Below, piece after piece: positions 57,414-64,000 of a stretch of DNA of 64,000 nt (positions are counted from its first letter, which is position 1; every line of letters starts with the position of its first letter). The stretch is from Polytrichum commune (Eukaryota; Streptophyta; Polytrichopsida; Polytrichales; Polytrichaceae). Under the pieces are notes generated by a model. The model had not been told where the DNA came from. It saw only the letters and a list, made by a program, of their open reading frames with translations, and ran no database searches. The translations under genes and the position numbers were made by a program. The stretch covers positions 48,074,758 to 48,138,757 of the forward strand of contig OX485805.1 of the NCBI GenBank assembly GCA_950295325.1. The letters run 5' to 3'.

Positions 57414-58601
57414 GGAACTCTAAACCCTAAACCGCCTTCAAAACAACCGTAAGACCTTCAACCAAGAAAATATAAACCCTATATGGAACTTCATGGCCGT
57501 CCCTGATCCTAAAGCAGACTCTACAATGGAGATCTTAAACCCACTATAACAAAACATACTTGTTGGACTTTGTTACCACAAACTTCAACAATGAGGAGCT
57601 TCAGCAAAAAGTTGCCCAAAACACAACATACTTGAGGAAAAAACAAAATACTAGATATTTTTTTACAAACGGCATGTGTTGGACATCAACAATGTATAGT
57701 CCAATGTGCATATAATCAAGGGTCGTAATATGGAGGTTGGATTGTAACTTTATTACTTTGGTTGAAGCCCATGAAAAGCATGTCACATTTTCATGCCTCT
57801 TTCATGGCACTTGTGTGTGTGTTTGGGAGGGGGGGGGGGGCTTGTGGTGAATAGATGAAGGTGAAGTGGGTGCAAACATGGTAAAGTGGACCAAAACAAT
57901 TGCTCCAGTATATTAGAACCACAATTCTTTTGGTCAAACACCTGAAAGTAGTAGCAAAATGTTGTTCCAATGGAATATTTTCAAATTGCCTTTAATTTTT
58001 GTGTTAAAGTACTCAAATTTAGAATATCAAAATGAGACCTTAAAAAATTATCCCTAAATTTAATGCTCAAAAGAAAAATGGCTAAATTTGGTTTTGGAAG
58101 TAAGTTTCATAACATTAGATAGTTTGATCTTGGACTTTTTTATATTCCTTGAATTCATTAGAAACTTAAGGGCATCATAAAAAATTGTAGAAATACCATC
58201 AATTTAACATAGCTTTTTGTAATTTAACAAATTTCAAATAAAATTACTTGTTCAATACCACCTACTTGCACACTACTTGCTTTGTAAATTATTATTTTTA
58301 ATTTTATGATTTGTTTTCTTGACAAGATATAAAGCTAGAACCTATATAGTTTTGAATCGCTTCACCTAAAAGCTTTGCAAGAATCAAGAGTTGTCCACTG
58401 TATTTTGTTTACACCCAAGTGATATTATAATCGGATATAATATCTTATTAATGGAAATTGACAAGGGATTTCAATGCACCAAAGCATGTCGTATTTGAAT
58501 TCCATATGCAAAAGTTATAAGGGTTCAAATTATATTGGTAGATGACCCGAAACCACTTACGAACCAGATGACAAGGTGCTAGACATTCTTGTGGTTAATA
58601 T
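57414..58601. other. Non-coding, with a G tract
   Basis: A G12-type tract lies at about 57829-57840. 58000-58500 is very AT-rich. The 56421-57060 flank on the other side is likewise without a recognisable gene. Confidence 0.4.
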
Positions 58602-61599
58602 GTAGCATACGCAAACGATTTAGCCACCATCACCAACAAACTCACATCAATACAATCCCAATCAAACAAAATAAATAAATATTGTGAATGGGCAGGTATG
58701 GACCTTGGAATATCAAAATGTGCAGTCACAGGGTGCCCTAACAAATCCAAAATGAACCAAATAACATTCAAAAGAGAATTACAAACCGCCGACGTTACAT
58801 ATAGAAACCAAATCGTCCCAGTACTACACCAAATGAACCATACGTATACCTAGGTATCCAACTCGTCCCCTCCTTCAAATGGAAAATACAAATACATACC
58901 ACTACCACTAAGGTAATCAACCAATGTAGTCAATTAGCAAACTGTCCAGCCACAATTAAACAATGTTTTTTTTGTAGATACAGTAATTAGAGCAGGAATA
59001 GCATATAGCTTCTATGCAGTACCATACTCACTGCCCAGAATAATAAAACTAGATAAAAAATAAAAAAATAAAAATAGCAATTCAAAAAAAAAATGTGGAC
59101 TCCCCAACTGCACACCAAACATGGTCACTCAACTACCTTAGGAGTTGTTTGGGTTAGAAGCATTTTCACTAAAAATGCCTACCTTAGATGTATCGGGGAA
59201 CAACTCATAAATGCACTAAATGATAAAGGCAAACTTGGAACAATCTACAAGGGTCTATATACTTGCTAAACATGAAGGTGCAAAAAACATACCTAGAATC
59301 AAACACCACGACTGTAACCGATCACCCACCACTAGAACCATATACCTTATAAAAGCAGTAGGTGGAGCCCATCTTAGAAGTCAAATAAAAAAAAATCCCT
59401 TTGGAAGCAACACCACTTGAAAAAGAATGGCATAAACTATTCACAACACCACCACCCCAAAAAATCTCTATTCAAAACCTAAAACACATACACAAACTAC
59501 TCTTAGAAAACATACATGACACAAAACAACTCACTTTAAGGAATGCCACACACTTGAGATCCTATACTGAATATATAAACTTCTACAAAAAACCAACACA
59601 CATGATAAAAATAAGCACTAAAAATAGCAGAAATTTTATTTTGCCACCCAAGATGCAATGAAAATTGTCAAGAGCCATGTCAAAAGCATTACCCACCATG
59701 CACACTAAAACAAGAATACATTATAACAAGGCATAATACAGAACCTCTAACAACCACACAACCACACAACCACCAACCCTAACACATCTAATACACCCGC
59801 CCACACCAACACACATAATAAAAAACCCAATAAAATATCCTATACATTCAATAATAGACCATTATACGATACCAATCAAGGACAAACATAAAATAAAATA
59901 AAAACAATTCACATACCTATGCCAATGGATACTACCCGATGGTACAACTTATAACAGAAAAACTCCCATAAAGAGAATTGTTCCCCTATAACATCCCAAG
60001 AGTCATACAACGTAGTACAAATATAATACTCGCATACTTTACCAAGAAACAACATACACTATATGAAAATATCATACGAGAAAATGATTTTTCTACCCAA
60101 AAACAAAAACTCAAGGCACATATCCCCGCCCCTAAACATCCCCCTCGTAAAAATTTCAACACATGAATGCAACCCCAAAAAAAATATCAATACTAACACA
60201 AACAAAATTCAAGTACAAGATGACATCGCCCACATATATGACGAAACGGGCAAACATCTTATAACCATTCCTTATGATCGACTGCCATGGCTTTGGACCC
60301 AATATAACCAAATGCTACACCAACCACACAACCACACAACCTAATACCCCCCACCCAAACATTCGAAATAAAAATGACTTGGCTATATCAAAGATATAAA
60401 CATAGAATCCCAAAAAATGACCAACTCAAAAACTCACACCACGCCCTACCCAAAGTATTATTAGACTACATCACAACATCCTTTAATATTACCCATTCCT
60501 ATTTCTCCTCACCAGTTACATGCTCCACTCAACTAACAAAATTCTTCTCGCCATTTCCCAGAGATAAAATTTTCCGATTGCTTGGTATTGCATTCTCACA
60601 CAGATGGCAAGGAACGGGTTATGCTCACCCCCACAATGAAAACGAAGCCCAAACAATCATTCATTGGGCTAGGTTAGCAACTAAACACGACCCAAACTCC
60701 ATCACAATACTCACCATCCCAGATATAAAATGGTATCAAACTCTCACCCCATATATAGGCCCCTTCCCAAACACACATGTAATCATCCATATACCGGCAT
60801 ATACCACTAAATACGAGGAACCAAGTAAACCTCTAGAACTTAGTGAGCCACGTATAGAACCACTTGCTATTAGAATCCTTTGCATACACCACCAAAATAA
60901 CAACATCAGTACCATAGAACAAATGGACACAATCAAAAATATATGTGATAACCTTAACATAAACCGTACAACCACACAAATTGCTCCTCCTAGCCCGCAA
61001 AATATAGAATTTAACAAAAGCAAAACATGGAATGCCCTCACTTACTCAAGTCCAAACACACACAATCATAACACAATCCCACCAATCCTAAACTACGAGA
61101 ACAAAACACCCCTCAAATTCTCTCCCCAATATTGCTTCTACACGGACGGATCCTTCAACCCTCCTAAAAAAAAGAAGAGATACTTGGCTACGGGAAGAAG
61201 TTGATTACAACATATATAACCAAGAAAAAAATATCAAACTTGCAATACGACTACCAGGCCTACAAAACATTTTCAGAGCAGAATTAATGGCCATACACCA
61301 CGCCCTTACAATAATAAATAAAGACTTCCCAAATGAACCCGCACATATCTTCACAGACCGCCTTAATAGCCTATATGTGATACAAAACCAAATAAAACAC
61401 CCCACACTACATAACAACCACCCAGATAAAACTATTTTAGAAGAAATAGTTAACTTCCTTATACAAAGAACCCAACCCACAACACTATATAAAGTAAGAG
61501 CACATGCAAACATCATGGGGAACGAGGAAGGCGACACACTTGCGAAAGAAGGCACGTCTAAAGAACACCTCAACGCCTCACAACCACATGAATTTGCCC

Positions 61600-62161
61600 C
61601 ACGGGTAGGTCACTCTAAGGCATTTTTGTGCACCACGTGCGGCTGGGGGTTTTTTTGTTTTGGGGCTATTTACCTTCAAGGGCTGAATTAAAGCCTCCCT
61701 ATAATTACTTAAATTTCAAAAATGGCCCATTTGTTTGCACCCTTCCATTACTTATATTGTCCAAGTCACTGCAATTTTTTGTATTCTATATTATTTTGAA
61801 GTAATAAAAGCTAATCTACTTCCTAACACATTGACGAGTGTTAAGGGAAACCATGGAAACAAAGAAGGGTGCAAACAGTAATATCATTGCAAACAAAGTT
61901 ATGAAGAAAACACATAGGAGACCATAGCAAACATACTAAACATACCTTCTAGGATCCTTATCTTCAGCCCCTATATTAATTTTACAAAAAAATAATGGTC
62001 CACATTTTATGTCCATCTAACTTACTTATAATGGGATTGTCTACATTTAATGGCCCCTTCATTATTTGGAATTCCTTTATAATTTTTATTTCAAATGATT
62101 TTAATCCTCTCTATATTATGCCGCACGTCGTTTTTAAAATGCACTAAGTGACCTACCCGTG
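61600..62161 (+). mobile_element. hAT-type MITE, copy 2 (562 bp), inside LINE RNase H region
   Basis: Termini CACGGGTAGGTCACT and its exact inverse; ATTTGCCC at 61592-61599 and 62162-62169 is the 8-bp duplication. Removing the element and one duplication restores the LINE frame HEFAHSTPYYYQ, which matches HEHAHPTPYYLQ in the 2 kb copy. That independently confirms the boundaries. Confidence 0.95.
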
Positions 62162-62762
62162 ATTTGCCCACTCAACTCCATACTATTACCAAAGAGACGA
62201 TTGGCCGTCAATGGAAACAACCCCGGACAAAGGACCTATTAGATTCCTTGAAAAATATCTTACAAAACACGATAAGAATATAATTCTAGAATTAATCCCT
62301 ATACTATATCCCAACATAGATAAGTGGATAGTGAATGAGAAAATAGATAATGAATTATCAAATAAATTCTGGACAAACTAAAACATAACAGACTCTAAAA
62401 AAACATGCCTTTTAAAACTAACACATGGCCAATATATGGGGAACGCCATGAAACAACTATTCTACGGTAGGGAAGCCTTCCCGTCAATCACATGCCCCAT
62501 ATGTAATTCTCCAGACCCTAACACATGGCTACACGTACTTCTAAAGTGCAAACAACACCACATACATGCCCTAAGAACCAAAAGGCATAATGAGGCAGTA
62601 TGGGAATTAAGAAAACTTATAGTGGCATCAAAAAAGTCAAGATGTTATATTCTCATGAATGCAGGCACATTCAATATTAACCCACCCTGAAACATAGTCC
62701 CCCCATGGCTACTACCTTGCACGTGTGGTCAACAAAGATGTCATTGCAATGCCAGATTCAAC

Positions 62763-63354
62763 CACGGGTAGATCACTCTAAGGCATTTTTGTGCACCACG
62801 TGCGGCTGGGGGTTTTTTGTTTTGGGGCTATTTACCTTCAAGGGCTGAATTAAAGCCTCCCTATAATTACTTAAATTTCAAAAATGGCCCATTTGTTTGC
62901 ACCCTTCCATTACTTATATTGTCCAAGTCACTGCAATTTTTTGTACTCTATATTCCTTTTAAGTAATAAAAGCTAATCTACTTCCTAACGCAATTGACGA
63001 TTGTTGAGGGAAAGCATGGAAACAAAGAAGGGTGCAAACAGTAATACCATCGCAAACAGACTTATGAAGAAAACACATAGGAGACCATAGCAAAGTAATA
63101 CCATTGCAAACATTGTTATGATGAAAACACATAGGATCCTTCTAGGATCCTTATTTTCAGCCCCTAAATTAATTTTACAAAAAAATAATGGTCCACGTTT
63201 TATGTCCATCTAACTTACTTATAATGGGATTGTCTACATTTAATTGCCCCTTCATTATTTGGAATTCCTTTATAATTTTTATTTCAAATGATTTTAATCC
63301 TCTCTATATTATGCTGCACGTCGTTTTTAAAATGCACTAAGTGATCTACCCGTG
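62763..63354 (+). mobile_element. hAT-type MITE, copy 3 (592 bp), inside LINE C-terminal region
   Basis: Begins CACGGGTAGATCACT and ends AGTGATCTACCCGTG. The right flank ATTCAAAC and the left flank ATTCAAC agree as an 8-bp duplication with one base lost. It is highly similar to copy 2 but about 30 bases longer through an internal duplication near 63035-63130 ('gaagaaaacacataggagaccatagcaa' region). Confidence 0.9.
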
Positions 63355-63869
63355 ATTCAAACTTAGCAGACATCTTATGTGTGAAAGGACTAACATACCA
63401 ATTTCCACCACCAACATAACCGAATGAGAACCTAACAATACAATTCATGGAATTCACATATTGTAATGATAAAATACCAGATGATACTATAATTAGAAAA
63501 CAAAAAAATATAAACCACTAATAGACAATATTATCAATAGAGGATGGAAGGTAGACCCACTAATAGTCATCACAGATGGTGCTAGGGCAGCCACACACAC
63601 ACCCCTTCTATGAAAAATATTTAAAAAATATTTAAAATCCCCAAAATAAGCATCAAACACACATTTGAGGAAATCAACGTCATTGCCATACAACGTGCCA
63701 TGTCCATAATCCTACACAAAAGGAGAATAAAAAACAACAAACCACTACCAACAGACACACAGCCTACATAACAACCCCAAATACCCACCAAAAATTAAAT
63801 AATCGAGATTAAAAGAAAATAATAAAATGCCAACAAGAGCCAAAGAGTTGTTATAACCCACGGCAAGGG

Positions 63870-64000
63870 CTGATGGCCATATGTTCCACCAAGTAAACTC
63901 ACATAGCATACACCAAGTCACTTACATCACAATACAATGCTCGTAAGAGGCCATCAAGAATTGAACCCGGACCACTAAACCGGTGCTAATAACCCCCACA
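63870..64000 (-). mobile_element. tRNA-like SINE candidate, copy 2, cut by window edge
   Basis: Minus strand: TTTAGTGGTCC, then B-box-like GGGTTCAATTC (63958-63968), 'ttgatggcct', 'gagcattgtattgtgatgt', matching 11955-12080. It lies after the last recognisable LINE coding block. The head may continue beyond the window. Confidence 0.45.

Larger units (their letters stand above)
58602..63760 (+). pseudogene. 5'-truncated LINE with RT, middle domain, RNase H and CCHC tail
   Basis: The most complete copy of this non-LTR retrotransposon. It starts inside the reverse transcriptase at VAYANDLATITNKL (58602), the catalytic YxDD box with its first Asp changed to Asn, followed by YVYLGIQL and the thumb. 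A Cys-rich patch lies near 59640-59720. IAHIYDETGKHL, then a 276-codon frame (60374-61204), carry the middle domain (FSSPVTCSTQLTKF, AFSHRWQGTGYAHP, WARLATKHDPN). RNase H follows with YTDGSF, AELMAIHH, FTDRLNSLYV and HANIMGNEEGDTLAKEG. A CPICNS..HVLLKC knuckle lies at 62490-62545, interrupted by TGA at 62688, and the last homology is KPLIDNIINRGWKVDPL (63510-63560). Many stops and frameshifts show it is dead. Two hAT MITEs (61600-62161 and 62763-63354) are inserted in it. Confidence 0.85.

Noticed and set aside
63940-64000. Functional tRNA gene at the window edge
   Set aside because: The A-to-B box spacing is too short for a cloverleaf, and the same sequence is repeated at 12.0 kb with non-tRNA flanks.

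Overview
The window looks like a gene-poor, repeat-rich stretch of a land-plant nuclear genome. The evidence is two intron-bearing genes with GT-AG junctions and plant-type products, a fragment matching the 3' end of plant mitochondrial 18S rRNA, and one short TTTAGGG-like patch. Many small terminal-inverted-repeat (TIR) elements, degraded LINEs, SINE-like elements and long homopolymer G/C tracts fill the rest. The strand-asymmetric LINEs and very low gene density fit a non-seed plant (bryophyte or fern-like), but that is inference and I cannot name the species.

Only two genes look intact. The first, on the minus strand at 22074-24412 (three exons, 293 codons by my reading), encodes a MacroD-type macro-domain protein. 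Its acidic linker carries 30 consecutive glutamates encoded by a GAA/GAG microsatellite. The second, on the plus strand at 48843-52332 (eight coding exons, 284 codons), encodes a multi-pass TLC-domain membrane protein of the TLCD4/TMEM56 type. It has a CpG-richer leader of up to about 3 kb upstream (45.8-48.8 kb) containing a CT microsatellite, a duplicated block of about 180 bp and a five-codon upstream ORF.

The other coding sequence is remnant. Three copies of one LINE type, all 5'-truncated, lie at 1.9-2.8 kb (+), 40-43 kb (-) and 58.6-63.8 kb (+), with a small fragment at 54.3 kb. They carry reverse transcriptase, a distinctive middle domain, RNase H and a CCHC-type tail. Two fragments of a different, L1-like LINE 3' end lie at 15.7 and 16.3-16.8 kb (-). 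There is also the C-terminus of a pogo/Tigger-like transposase (29.6 kb, -), a decayed leucine-rich-repeat relic (21.3-21.7 kb, -), a 5S-rRNA-derived sequence (19.2 kb) and an unrecognised coding-like relic (57.1-57.4 kb, -).

Between them sit small DNA elements that can be delimited base by base: hAT-type MITEs with 8-bp duplications (6.4, 61.6 and 62.8 kb), a Tourist-like near-perfect palindrome with TAA duplications (13.1 kb), and a GGG..TTYACAC-ended family, some with 3-bp duplications (9.0, 26.8, 29.2, 33.4 and 52.9 kb). There are also pogo-like TA-flanked elements (29.4, 34.9 and 36.5 kb) and elements ending in TACACTA (25.6 and 45.5 kb). Nested insertions give a relative order: the hAT MITEs are younger than the 58.6 kb LINE, and the pogo-like element is younger than its TTA-flanked host. 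I found no convincing new multi-gene system. The most unusual items are the conserved middle domain of the LINE, the 5S-derived unit, the mitochondrial rRNA fragment beside the macro gene, and the palindromic tandem array at 15.2 kb.
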